The notes beneath the pieces were generated by a model. It saw only the letters and a list, made by a program, of their open reading frames with translations. It did no database searches and had not been told where the DNA came from. A program made the position numbers and the translations under genes. DNA of 64,000 nucleotides from Comamonas piscis (lineage in GTDB: Bacteria; Pseudomonadota; Gammaproteobacteria; Burkholderiales; Burkholderiaceae_C), in assembly GCF_014109725.1 (NCBI RefSeq), contig NZ_CP058554.1, forward strand, positions 5,022,001-5,086,000. The letters are read 5' to 3'. This document shows, piece by piece, positions 52,598 through 61,179 of this stretch. Every line of letters starts with the position of its first letter. The first letter of the stretch is position 1.

Positions 52598-54154
52598 TCA
52601 GCGCCGCACGCGCCTGCGCCGCAGATAGCGCTCCCATAGCTCAAACACCAGTTCCGACAACAAGGCCAGCGCAGCCGCAGGCAAGGCACCAGCCATCATC
52701 AGTGCGCTGTCGTTCAGCGCCAGGCCGGTCACAATGCGCTCGCCCAAACCGCCAGCGCCAATAAAGGCTGCAATCGTGGCCGTGCCAATGCCGATGGCGC
52801 AGGCCGTGCGGATGCCGGCGATCACCGTCGGCATCGCAATCGGCAGCTCCACCCAGCGCATGCGCTGCGGCCGGGTCATGCCCAGCGCCGATCCCGCACT
52901 GCGCAGGCCGGGCGACACCTCGGCCAGCCCCGCACAGGTATTGCTCAAGATCGGCAAGATGGAATAAGCCGTCAGCGCCACCAGCGCCGGCAAGCGCCCG
53001 ATCACGCCAAACCAGGCAATCAGCACCGCCAGCAAGGCCAGCGACGGAATCGTCTGCAGCACCCCGGCTGCACCGAGCGCCAAGGCCCTTGAGCGCGCAT
53101 GCGGAAACAGCAGAATGCCGGCGGGCACGGCTATCAGCGCCGCCACGCCCACGGAGATCAGCACCAGCGCCAAATGCTGCGCCGTCAGCCGCCACAGATC
53201 AGGCGCCACCAACCGTGACCACAGCCGCGCGCCAAAGGAGGGCTGGCCACCAGCTTTTGCATCGCCCGACGTATCGGCAACTGCCTGCGGCGCCCCACCG
53301 GCCAGAAACTGCTTGGCAATCTCGGCAAAGCTCTGGCCGTTCAGCTCGGCCTGGGCGTTCATGCCGATCATCGCCTCTTCGCTGATCCGGCCCTGCAGCT
53401 TTTGCAAGGCGGCCCAGGCCACGGGCTTTTGCGTGGGCAGCTCCTGGCGGTAGAGCAGCAGGGCGTCATAGCGTGGAAAGTAGGCCTGGTCATCCTCCAG
53501 CACCAAGAGGCCAAGATGGTCGATCTTGGCATCGGTGGTGTAGATGTCCATCACATCGATGTGCTTTTGCGTGACGGCCTCATAGGCGAGGCCATGGTCC
53601 AGCCCCTGGGGCTTGGCCTGCAGGCTATAGCGCTTGGCCAAACCGGGCCAGCCATCGCCCCGGCCAATGAATTCGTTGGACAGGCCAAAGCGCAAGCTGG
53701 GGTGACGCGCCAGGTCGCTCAATGTGCGAATGCCCAACTCCTCGGCCTGCGCGCGGCGCATGGCCAGCGCATAGCCATCGTTAAAGCCCAGTGGCACACC
53801 TACCGCCAGCCCTTCGTGCGCCAGCGCCTGGTTCAGTGCGGCGACGTCGCTGCCCTGGGCATGTTTGGCAATCTCCAGCGCAATGGTGCCGCTGTACTCG
53901 GCATAAACATCGATCTGGCCGGAGCGCAATGCCTCATACACGATGGCGGTGTTGCCCAGGCCTTGGCGCACCTGCGTCTTCACGCCAGCGGCCTGGGCCT
54001 GCTGGGCCATGATCTCGGCCAGCACATAGGATTCAGTAAAGCGCTTGGAGCCCACGCGCAGGGTTTCCTCCTGCGCGGCACCGGCAGCGGGCGCCGCAAG
54101 GATGCCCAGAACCCAGACCAGCGCGAAAGTCATCAAGTGGCGAAGACGTTGCAT
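52598..54154 (-). CDS. osmoprotectant-type ABC receptor fused to permease
   Basis: A 518-residue fusion. A signal peptide (to ~residue 26) precedes an OpuC/ProX-like binding domain (~28-300) beginning LRVGSKRFTESYVLAEIMAQQ, with NEFIGRGDGWPGLAKRY and the late YFPRYDALLLYR. The C-terminal ~200 residues are a ProW-type permease with five or six helices and the EAA-like loop SAGSALGMTRPQRMRWVELPIAMP. No ATPase gene is adjacent, so it must borrow one. Betaine or choline-like substrates are usual; the ligand here is not shown. ATG 54152-54154 starts MQRLRHLMTFALVW. Confidence 0.9.
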   Translation of the reverse strand: MQRLRHLMTFALVWVLGILAAPAAGAAQEETLRVGSKRFTESYVLAEIMAQQAQAAGVKTQVRQGLGNTAIVYEALRSGQIDVYAEYSGTIALEIAKHAQGSDVAALNQALAHEGLAVGVPLGFNDGYALAMRRAQAEELGIRTLSDLARHPSLRFGLSNEFIGRGDGWPGLAKRYSLQAKPQGLDHGLAYEAVTQKHIDVMDIYTTDAKIDHLGLLVLEDDQAYFPRYDALLLYRQELPTQKPVAWAALQKLQGRISEEAMIGMNAQAELNGQSFAEIAKQFLAGGAPQAVADTSGDAKAGGQPSFGARLWSRLVAPDLWRLTAQHLALVLISVGVAALIAVPAGILLFPHARSRALALGAAGVLQTIPSLALLAVLIAWFGVIGRLPALVALTAYSILPILSNTCAGLAEVSPGLRSAGSALGMTRPQRMRWVELPIAMPTVIAGIRTACAIGIGTATIAAFIGAGGLGERIVTGLALNDSALMMAGALPAAALALLSELVFELWERYLRRRRVRR

Positions 54155-54312
54155 CGGGCCACTATAGCAAGCCGGCTGCCAAAACAAGTAGGAGGCCGCC
54201 ACCAAGGGCCCCAAGCCCGCGCGGCCTGCTGCGCCTCTGCCACAGTGGCACAATCGCCCCCTTGTTTTGATCCCTGTGAGCTGCAGGTGTGTTCCGCCTG
54301 CATGAGCCAACG

Positions 54313-55458
54313 ATGACTGCCTTCTCCGGTGCCCGCCGCACTTTCCAACTGAGCGATTTCGATTTCGAGCTGCCCGAAGCGCTGATTGCCCAACACCCGG
54401 CTGCCGAGCGCAGTGGCTCCCGCTTGCTGGATGCGCGTGACGCCACCCTGGTGGACCGCCGCTTCCACGAGCTGCCTGATCTGCTGCAGCCCGGCGACCT
54501 GCTGGTGTTCAACGACACCCAGGTGATCAAGGCGCGCATCTTTGGCGAGAAGTCGAGCGGCGGCAAGATCGAGCTGCTGATCGAGCGCGTGCTGCAGGAC
54601 AACGAAGTCGTGGCGCACATGAAGGTCAGCAAGAAGCCCGCCGTGGGCGGTGTGCTGCACATGATGGGCGGCAAAAAGGCCGGTGGCTTTGACGCCACCC
54701 TGCTGGGCCGCTGGCCCAATGAGATGGGCGCGCTGTTCCGCCTGCGCCTGACGGGCCCGCAGGGCGAGACACCCTGGGAGCTGATGCAGCAGCACGGCCA
54801 CATTCCCCTGCCCCCTTATATTGAGCGCGCGCAGCAATCGGGCGAAGACCCCAACCAGGCCGAAGACGAGCGCCGCTACCAAACCGTGTTTGCCAAAAAC
54901 CCGGGCGCCGTGGCCGCGCCGACGGCGGCTTTGCACTTTGACGACAAGGTGCTGGCTGCTTTGGAGGCCAAGGGCGTGGAGCGCGCCAGCGTCACCCTGC
55001 ATGTGGGCGCGGGCACCTTCCAGCCGGTGAAGACCGAGAACCTCAAAGACCACCAGATGCACAGCGAGTGGTACAACATCCCGCTGCCCACCCTGGCGGC
55101 GCTGGAGCGTTGCCGCCTGCGCGGTGGCCGGGTCATTGCGGTGGGTACCACGACGGTGCGCACCCTTGAATCCTGGGCCCGCACCGGCCAGCTCTCGGAC
55201 GACACCAATATCTTCATCACGCCCGGCTTTCCCTACCGCGTGGTCGACATGCTGGTCACCAATTTCCACCTGCCCAAGAGCAGCCTGATGATGCTGGTCA
55301 GCGCCTTTGCCGGTTACGAGCACATCATGGGCCTGTACCAGCATGCCATCGCGCAGGAGTACCGCTTCTTCAGCTATGGTGACTCGATGCTGCTGCAACG
55401 CAAGACGGAGCCCCTGGCTGCCGCCGACACCGAGCAACCGCCGACGGCCACGTCTTAA
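54313..55458 (+). CDS. queA: S-adenosylmethionine:tRNA ribosyltransferase-isomerase
   Basis: A 381-residue enzyme that adds the epoxycyclopentane ring precursor to preQ1-tRNA in queuosine synthesis. Family segments are DFDFELPEALIAQHPAAERSGSRLL, LLVFNDTQVIKARIFG, TLHVGAGTFQPVKTENLKDHQMHSEWY and NFHLPKSSLMMLVSAFAG. ATG 54313 is preferred to an upstream GTG because it begins close to the first family motif. Divergent from the receptor/permease gene. tgt is 47 kb away. Confidence 0.96.
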   Translation: MTAFSGARRTFQLSDFDFELPEALIAQHPAAERSGSRLLDARDATLVDRRFHELPDLLQPGDLLVFNDTQVIKARIFGEKSSGGKIELLIERVLQDNEVVAHMKVSKKPAVGGVLHMMGGKKAGGFDATLLGRWPNEMGALFRLRLTGPQGETPWELMQQHGHIPLPPYIERAQQSGEDPNQAEDERRYQTVFAKNPGAVAAPTAALHFDDKVLAALEAKGVERASVTLHVGAGTFQPVKTENLKDHQMHSEWYNIPLPTLAALERCRLRGGRVIAVGTTTVRTLESWARTGQLSDDTNIFITPGFPYRVVDMLVTNFHLPKSSLMMLVSAFAGYEHIMGLYQHAIAQEYRFFSYGDSMLLQRKTEPLAAADTEQPPTATS

Positions 55459-55473
55459 GAGATAGCCACAGCC

Positions 55474-55821
55474 TCAGGCCCGGCCAGTGCCAGCGTCGGG
55501 CCCGGGCCGCCCCTGTGCGGCTGATCCCTGCAGGATGTAGAGCTGGAAATCGCCGATCTGCACGACATCGCCGGTGTAGAGAATCTTGCGCTTGATCGGC
55601 ACGCCATTGACCAGCGTGCCGTTGGTGCTGCCGTGGTCCTCCAGGGTCAGCACGCCCGAGCGCTCACGCAGAAAAAAAGCGCCATGGCTGCGGCTCACGC
55701 TGGGGTCGTCCAGCACAAAGCGGCTGGCGGGGTCTCGGCCAAAAGTCGAGAAGCCCTCTTCCAGGCTCCAGGTGTGCAGGCTCAGTTGCTTCTTGTCTTT
55801 GACCAGAATCTCTTTCGCCAT
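55474..55821 (-). CDS. FHA-domain protein
   Basis: A 115-residue protein that is nearly all forkhead-associated domain. Phosphothreonine-binding residues are in FGRDPASRFVLDDPSVSRSHGAFFL and DHGSTNGTLVNGVPI. No other domain is present and the C-terminal 15 residues are Gly/Pro/Ala. FHA domains bind phosphothreonine peptides; no kinase gene is nearby. It converges with queA, 15 bp apart, and is 70 bp downstream of the siderophore ATPase on the same strand. Confidence 0.9.
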   Translation of the reverse strand: MAKEILVKDKKQLSLHTWSLEEGFSTFGRDPASRFVLDDPSVSRSHGAFFLRERSGVLTLEDHGSTNGTLVNGVPIKRKILYTGDVVQIGDFQLYILQGSAAQGRPGPDAGTGRA

Positions 55822-55891
55822 GGCGGTGGCTCCTAGGGTTGCCTGTGCGGTGGGCCTGCGCCCGCCGCCAATCTACCAAACAAAGGCCGAA

Positions 55892-56647
55892 TTAGAAATA
55901 GTCGCAGAAGCGCCGACCGCCTATCTCATGCACCTGCACGGGGATCTCATACAGGTCGCTGAGCACCTCGTCGCGCACCACGACCTCGGGTGGCCCTTCG
56001 CAATACAACGCACCCGCCTTCATCGCGATGATGTGGTCGGCATAGCTGGCGGCAAAGTTGATGTCGTGCAAAACCACCACCACCGTCTTGCCGGCATCCT
56101 GCACCGCCTGGCGCAGCAGCTTCATCATGCCCACGGCATGGGCCATGTCCAGGTTGTTGAGCGGTTCGTCAAACAAGATGTAGCGCGTGTTCTGGCACAG
56201 CACCATCGCGATGTAGGCGCGCTGGCGCTGGCCGCCAGACAACTCATCGAGAAAGCGCTCGCTGAGCGGCTGAAGGTGGAGGTAGTTCAGCGCCGCATCC
56301 ACCTGCAACCGGTCCTCTTCGGTCAGCCGGCCTTTTGAATGCGGAAAGCGACCAAAGGCCACCAGGTCGCGCACCGTCAGGCGCAGCGCGCTTTGGTTGT
56401 CCTGGCGCAAGATGGCCATCACGCGGGCCAGCGCATCGCTGGCCGTGGTGGTAATGTCCTGGCCCTCGATGCGCACCTGGCCCGAGGTCATCGGCATCAG
56501 CCGGCTGATCAGCGACAGCGCCGTGGATTTACCCGCGCCGTTGGGCCCAATGATGGCCGTCAGCCGGCCCTGGGGAATGCGCAAACTCACGTCATGCAGC
56601 ACCGTCGTGGTGCCATGGGTTTTGCGCAGCTTGTCGGTTTCAATCAT
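55892..56647 (-). CDS. siderophore ABC transporter ATP-binding protein
   Basis: A 251-residue FecE/FepC-like ATPase. Walker A is GPNGAGKST at 34-42, the signature LSGGQRQRAYIAMVL near 138, Walker B ILFDEPLNNLD near 160 and the switch His in VVVLHDINFA near 195. It powers uptake through the two permeases encoded upstream on the same strand. Last gene of the four-gene importer operon, 15 bp after the permease. Confidence 0.95.
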   Translation of the reverse strand: MIETDKLRKTHGTTTVLHDVSLRIPQGRLTAIIGPNGAGKSTALSLISRLMPMTSGQVRIEGQDITTTASDALARVMAILRQDNQSALRLTVRDLVAFGRFPHSKGRLTEEDRLQVDAALNYLHLQPLSERFLDELSGGQRQRAYIAMVLCQNTRYILFDEPLNNLDMAHAVGMMKLLRQAVQDAGKTVVVVLHDINFAASYADHIIAMKAGALYCEGPPEVVVRDEVLSDLYEIPVQVHEIGGRRFCDYF

Positions 56648-56662
56648 GGCTGGTCACCGCGC

Positions 56663-57664
56663 TCAGCCCTTGGCCTTGCGCACTAAGAGATAGATAAAGG
56701 TCAGTCCGCCCAGGAACTCCACCACGATGGACAGCGAGGTGTTGAAGCCAAACAGGCGCTCCAGCACCATCTGCCCGCCCACCAGCAACAGGCCACCCAG
56801 CAGCACCGAGCCGGCCAGGGTGTAGCGGTGCTGGTGGCTGTGCATCAGCTGGTAGGCCATATTGCTCACCAGCAGACCAAAAAAGGTCACCGGACCGACC
56901 AGCGCGGTCGAGATGGACACCAGAATCGCCACCACCACCAGGACGCCCATCACTGCGCGCTGGTAGTTCACGCCCAAGTTGACGGCCACATCGCGCCCCA
57001 GCGCCAGCACATCGAGCATATGGCGCTGGCGCCAGACCCAGATGCCCACCAGCGCAATTGCGGGCAGTGACAGCAGCAGCAAGGGCAGCGAGACGGTATT
57101 GAAGTTGGCAAACAAGCGGTCTTGCAGCACGGTGAACTCATTGGGGTCCATCACGCGCCAGACAAAGTTGTTGAGGCTGCGAAAAAAGATGCCCGCCACA
57201 ATGCCCACCAGCAGCAACAAATGCAGGTTGCTGGCCTGGCCCCGGAACAGCCAGACAAAAAGGCTGGTCGACAGCAGCACCATCAGTCCCACATTCATGC
57301 CAAAGCGAGACAGTTCGGGGATCTGCATCGCAGCGACACCCAGCGTAAAAGCCAGCACCGATTGAATCAACTGGAACAGCGCATCAAAGCCCATCACCGC
57401 TGGCGTCAGGATGCGGTTGTTGGTGACCGTCTGGAACAGCACGGTGGACACGCCAATCGCAAAGGCCACCGTCCACATGGTTGCCAGCTTCTTGCCGCGC
57501 AAGGGCAGCACAAAGCTCCATTCGGCCTGCACCTGGCTGGTCATAAAGTAAAGGCTGGCGAGCAGCGCCAGGGCCAGCAGCAGCCAAAGCCGCCGCGCCG
57601 GCGTGCCCAGCCAGGAGACGGGAGCGGGTGCCGCTGCGGAGGGCGAGGTAGACAACGTCTTCAT
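56663..57664 (-). CDS. siderophore ABC transporter permease (FecCD family), second subunit
   Basis: A 333-residue FecCD-type permease with about nine or ten helices. ILTPAVMGFDALFQLIQSVLAFTLG and VGPVTFFGLLVSNMAYQLM are family segments. Start ATG 57662-57664 gives MKTLSTSPSAAAP. It follows the first permease by 1 bp, implying coupled translation and a heterodimeric membrane channel. Confidence 0.93.
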   Translation of the reverse strand: MKTLSTSPSAAAPAPVSWLGTPARRLWLLLALALLASLYFMTSQVQAEWSFVLPLRGKKLATMWTVAFAIGVSTVLFQTVTNNRILTPAVMGFDALFQLIQSVLAFTLGVAAMQIPELSRFGMNVGLMVLLSTSLFVWLFRGQASNLHLLLLVGIVAGIFFRSLNNFVWRVMDPNEFTVLQDRLFANFNTVSLPLLLLSLPAIALVGIWVWRQRHMLDVLALGRDVAVNLGVNYQRAVMGVLVVVAILVSISTALVGPVTFFGLLVSNMAYQLMHSHQHRYTLAGSVLLGGLLLVGGQMVLERLFGFNTSLSIVVEFLGGLTFIYLLVRKAKG

Positions 57665-57665
57665 C

Positions 57666-58697
57666 TCAGCCCCCCATGCGCTTGCGGCGCGACAACAGCA
57701 GTGCCAGGAACATCGCACTGCCCAGCACCCCCATCACCGTGCCAATGGGTACCTCGTAGGGCGCAATCACCACGCGCCCGATCAGGTCGCAGCACAAGGC
57801 CATCAAGGCCCCCGCCCAGGCCACCCAGAGCACGGACTTGCGCACGTTGTCGCCCACCACCAGGCGCACGAGGTTGGGCACGATCAGACCCACAAAGGGA
57901 ATGATGCCGACGGTAACGATCACCGAGGCGGTGACGACGGCCACCACCACCACGCCCTGTGCCACCAGGCGCTTGTAGTTGAGGCCCAGGTTGGTGGCAA
58001 ATTCCTGACCCATGCCGGCCACCGTGAAGCGGTCAGCCGCAAGCATTGCCAGCACCGTGATGCCCAGCGACAGCCAGAGCATCTCGTAGCGGCCCTGCAC
58101 AATGGCCGAGAAATCAGCCGTCATCCAGGAGCGCGCGGCCTGCATCAGGTCAAAACGGTAGGCGATAAAGGTGGTGGCCGATTCGATCACGCCCGACAGC
58201 ACCAGACCGACCAAGGGCACGATCAGCGCCGAGCGCAGCCGTATGCGGCTGAGCACCGCCAAAAACAAGGCCGTGCCCGCCAGCGCAAACACTGCCGCCA
58301 GGCCCATCTTGCCGAAGACCGGCATATCGGGCCACCACAGGATGCCGATCAGCATGCCCATGCCCGCCGATTCGGCCGTGCCGATGGTCGTGGGCTCGAC
58401 ATAGTGGTTGCGCGCCAGCATCTGCATCAGCAGGCCGGCCACCGCCATCGCGCTGCCGGCCAGCAGCAGCGCCAAGGTGCGCGGCACCCGGCTGGCCACC
58501 AGCACCTGGGTGGCCATGTCATCGTCGTTGTGGGAGAAGAGCCGCAGCAAGGTGCTGACCGACACATCGCTCACCCCCACCAGCAAGCTGATAAAAGCCA
58601 GCAGCGCCAGCAAGGCGATGGCCGGCAGCGCAAAAGCCAGCGGGCGCAGCGCAAGGCCACGCCCGCCGCGTGGCGCTTTCTCAATCGTTGTCGTCAT
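57666..58697 (-). CDS. siderophore ABC transporter permease (FecCD family), first subunit
   Basis: A 343-residue FecCD permease. Typical parts are RVPRTLALLLAGSAMAVAGLLMQMLARN near residue 70, IIPFVGLIVPNLVRLVVGDN near 268 and the late ISTPYEVPIGT-like APYEVPIGTVMGVLG. It lies 36 bp after the receptor gene and 1 bp before the second permease. Confidence 0.93.
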   Translation of the reverse strand: MTTTIEKAPRGGRGLALRPLAFALPAIALLALLAFISLLVGVSDVSVSTLLRLFSHNDDDMATQVLVASRVPRTLALLLAGSAMAVAGLLMQMLARNHYVEPTTIGTAESAGMGMLIGILWWPDMPVFGKMGLAAVFALAGTALFLAVLSRIRLRSALIVPLVGLVLSGVIESATTFIAYRFDLMQAARSWMTADFSAIVQGRYEMLWLSLGITVLAMLAADRFTVAGMGQEFATNLGLNYKRLVAQGVVVVAVVTASVIVTVGIIPFVGLIVPNLVRLVVGDNVRKSVLWVAWAGALMALCCDLIGRVVIAPYEVPIGTVMGVLGSAMFLALLLSRRKRMGG

Positions 58698-58733
58698 GCT
58701 GTGGCTCGCAACAGGGGCTGGCTCAGCAAGCGA

Positions 58734-59684
58734 TTAAGCCTTGGAGAAGGCGTTGATCAGCTGCGTCACATCGTCATGCAGCGAGCCGGGGCTGGCATTG
58801 CCCAGCAGGTACCAGTTGGCGGAGTTCAGGTAGACGATCTGTTTTTTCTTGGCCGCCTTGGTGGCGTTGACCAGCGGGTTGTCCAGCAGCTTGGCGGCTG
58901 ATGCGCCTTCGCGGCCAATGGCGGCATCGCGGTCCAGCACAAACAGCCAGTCCGGGTTGGTCTTGAGGATGAACTCGAACGAGATGGCCTGGCCGTGGCC
59001 GGCCACCTTGATGTCCTTGTTCGCGGCCGGGATGCCATACACATCGTGCAGCATGCCAAAGCGCGAGCCGGCGCCATAGGCGCTCAATTTGCCGCCATTG
59101 GTCATCACCATCAGGCCCGTGCCCTTGTTGCCGGTCAGGGCCTTGAGCTTGTCGATATCGGCCTGCATGGACGCGATCAGGGTTTGGGCCTGGGCTTCGT
59201 TGCCGACCATCTCGCCCAGAATCTTCAGGTGCTTGAAGGCACTGGCCACCGGCTGGGTGTTGTCCACCGTCAGGTCCAGGGTCGGCGCAATCTTGGCCAG
59301 TTCGGCCACCTTGGCGGCCGAGCGGCCACCGGCGATGATCACATCGGGCTTGAGGCCCTTGACCACCTCGTAGTTGGGCTCAAACAGGCTGCCAATGCGG
59401 GTGTAGTCCTTGCTGGCGTACTGCTCCAGCACGGGAGGGAACTTCACCACCTCCGGCACGCCCTTGACCTCGGCGCCCAGCGCGCGCAGGCAGTCGAGCG
59501 CGGCCAGGTCAAACACCAAGATGGTCTTGGGCTTGACCGGGATCTGCACCGCGCCGCCCGCTTGCTGCACCGTCAGGGTCTGCTGCGCCAGTGCGGAGCC
59601 TGCCGCCCAGGGCAGGGTCACCAAGGCACCCAGCTGCAGCAGCGACTGGCGGCGGTTGACGGTGGAGATAGCGGAGCGCGACAT
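58734..59684 (-). CDS. periplasmic siderophore receptor of the ABC importer
   Basis: A 316-residue type III periplasmic binding protein. The signal peptide contains NRRQSLLQLGALVTLPWAAGSALA, with an RR pair that could direct it to Tat. The mature part has VFDLAALDCLRALGAEVKGVPE, then PNYEVVKGLKPDVIIAGGRSAAK, as in FatB/CeuE-like catecholate receptors. First gene of the operon; ATG 59682-59684. A Fur-like box lies about 170 bp upstream, so iron-controlled expression is expected. Absence of a TonB-dependent outer receptor gene nearby is notable. Confidence 0.93.
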   Translation of the reverse strand: MSRSAISTVNRRQSLLQLGALVTLPWAAGSALAQQTLTVQQAGGAVQIPVKPKTILVFDLAALDCLRALGAEVKGVPEVVKFPPVLEQYASKDYTRIGSLFEPNYEVVKGLKPDVIIAGGRSAAKVAELAKIAPTLDLTVDNTQPVASAFKHLKILGEMVGNEAQAQTLIASMQADIDKLKALTGNKGTGLMVMTNGGKLSAYGAGSRFGMLHDVYGIPAANKDIKVAGHGQAISFEFILKTNPDWLFVLDRDAAIGREGASAAKLLDNPLVNATKAAKKKQIVYLNSANWYLLGNASPGSLHDDVTQLINAFSKA

Positions 59685-60148
59685 GGAACATCCTTGGGTC
59701 GAAATGCCAGCAGCCCCTGCATGTGCCTGGCCCAAGAACGTATGACTACTTTTTCTTGCGCCCACAGCAGAGGCCTAGCGGTTGAGGGAATGGAAACATC
59801 GCTGGATGGATGCCAGGCTGCAGCACCCGGAGGCTTTACAGATCTGACACATTTACGAATCGTTCTCATTTGAATGGTAACACGCTGTTTTGTTCCCCTC
59901 GGTTTATGGCGGGTACAAACCCTGAGCAGCCACCCACCATCGCCGCAGTGTCGCTGAACGGACAATGCAGCGCCAGAACTGCAGCTACTGCGCCACGCAA
60001 GACACCCCAGCCCTGGGCAGCTTTCTACAATAGGACGACACCCCGCCAGCCCATCGACTCCGCAGGAGACCGGCCGCCGCATGGTGCCCTTGCCCGCGTG
60101 ACTTCCCCGACAGCTCCCTCCCATGCCTCCGCGCTGCCTGCCAGAGGC
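59685..60148. other. divergent gap between the siderophore operon and DMT gene
   Basis: 464 bp with no supported gene. It holds the Fur-like box at 59851-59872. A possible earlier start of the DMT gene, GTG 60098, lies here but lacks a ribosome site. Confidence 0.4.
59851..59872 (-). promoter_or_regulatory. candidate Fur box
   Basis: The minus strand reads AAATGAGAACGATTCGTAAAT, close to the 19-bp Fur consensus built from GATAAT/ATTATC-type repeats, with the core TGAGAACGATT. It lies upstream of the receptor gene of an iron-siderophore importer, which fits Fur repression. Confidence 0.6.
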
Positions 60149-61096
60149 ATGACCACCCCTCCTGCCTTGGCGGCGGACAGCGCTGCCAGCGTGCCCGAGA
60201 CCACCCGCACACCGCTACCCCGCCGTCCCGGCCAAGGCTCGGCCCTCACTGGCATTGTGCTGACCGTCATTGCCTGCGCCTGCTTTTGCCTGCTCGATAC
60301 CGGCTCCAAATACGCGGGGGCGCTGCTGCCGCTGTTGATGGCGCTGTGGCTGCGCTATGTGCTGCAATCGGTGTTCACCGTCGGCTGGGGCGTCTACCAG
60401 TACGGTAGTGCCGCGTTTTACACCACGCACCCGCGCTTTCAGGTGGTGCGCGCCGCGCTGTTTTGCAGCAGCAATGCCTGCGCAATGATGAGCCTGCGCT
60501 ACCTGCCGCTGGCCGAGTTCACGGCGGTGGTGGCGATGACACCGCTGGCGATGACCCTGGTGGCCGCCCTCTGGCTCAATCAACCCGTCAGCCCACTGCG
60601 CTGGGTGCTGGTGGCCATGGGTTTTCTGGGCACCCTGGTCATCATCCGCCCGGGCGGTGCCAATTTCAGCGGCGGCGCGCTGGTCTGGCCGGCGCTGCAG
60701 TTGGCGGCCAACACCGCCTACCAGATCGTCAGCAGCCAGATGGCGGGCAGAGAGCGGCCCGTTACCACCCAGATCTACACCAGCCTGCTGGCCTTGGTGC
60801 TGACCAGCGCCAGCCTGCCCTGGTTTTGGCAGCTGCCCACCAGCGCCGCGCTGTGGCTGGCGGCGCTGGCCATGGGCGTGGGCAGCACCATTGGCCACCT
60901 GATGCTGCTTAAGGCCTATGAAAATGCCAAGCCGGCCACCATATCGCCGTTCCTGTACAGCCAGATCCCCTTTGCCGTGTTTGCAGGTTGGATGCTGTAC
61001 GGCCATATCCCCGACCATTGGGCGGTGCTGGGCATGGTGGCCATTGCGCTGGGCGGCGCGCTCAGCGCTTGGCTGTCGGTGCGCGAATCGCGCTGA
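60149..61096 (+). CDS. DMT-superfamily (EamA) transporter
   Basis: A 315-residue membrane protein with ten helices in two EamA repeats, each ending in a GxxLxxRxG-like stretch (FLGTLVIIRPGGANFSG; late VAIALGGALSAWL). A ~30-residue proline-rich N-terminal tail precedes the first helix. Start ATG 60149 follows an AGAGG site. Members export metabolites such as amino acids; the substrate is unknown. Divergent from the siderophore operon across the Fur box. Confidence 0.9.
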   Translation: MTTPPALAADSAASVPETTRTPLPRRPGQGSALTGIVLTVIACACFCLLDTGSKYAGALLPLLMALWLRYVLQSVFTVGWGVYQYGSAAFYTTHPRFQVVRAALFCSSNACAMMSLRYLPLAEFTAVVAMTPLAMTLVAALWLNQPVSPLRWVLVAMGFLGTLVIIRPGGANFSGGALVWPALQLAANTAYQIVSSQMAGRERPVTTQIYTSLLALVLTSASLPWFWQLPTSAALWLAALAMGVGSTIGHLMLLKAYENAKPATISPFLYSQIPFAVFAGWMLYGHIPDHWAVLGMVAIALGGALSAWLSVRESR

Positions 61097-61119
61097 CCCC
61101 TGCGGGCGCAGACAGACGC

Positions 61120-61152
61120 AAAAAAGCGCCACCGACACAAGTCCGGTGGCGC
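61120..61152 (-). terminator. terminator after the gamma-glutamyltransferase gene
   Basis: GCGCCACCG (61126-61134) and CGGTGGCGC (61144-61152) form a 9-bp stem; on the minus strand the T-run from 61125-61120 follows. Confidence 0.85.
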
Positions 61153-61179
61153 CCTGGCTGTGTTGGATCTAGCTGCGCG

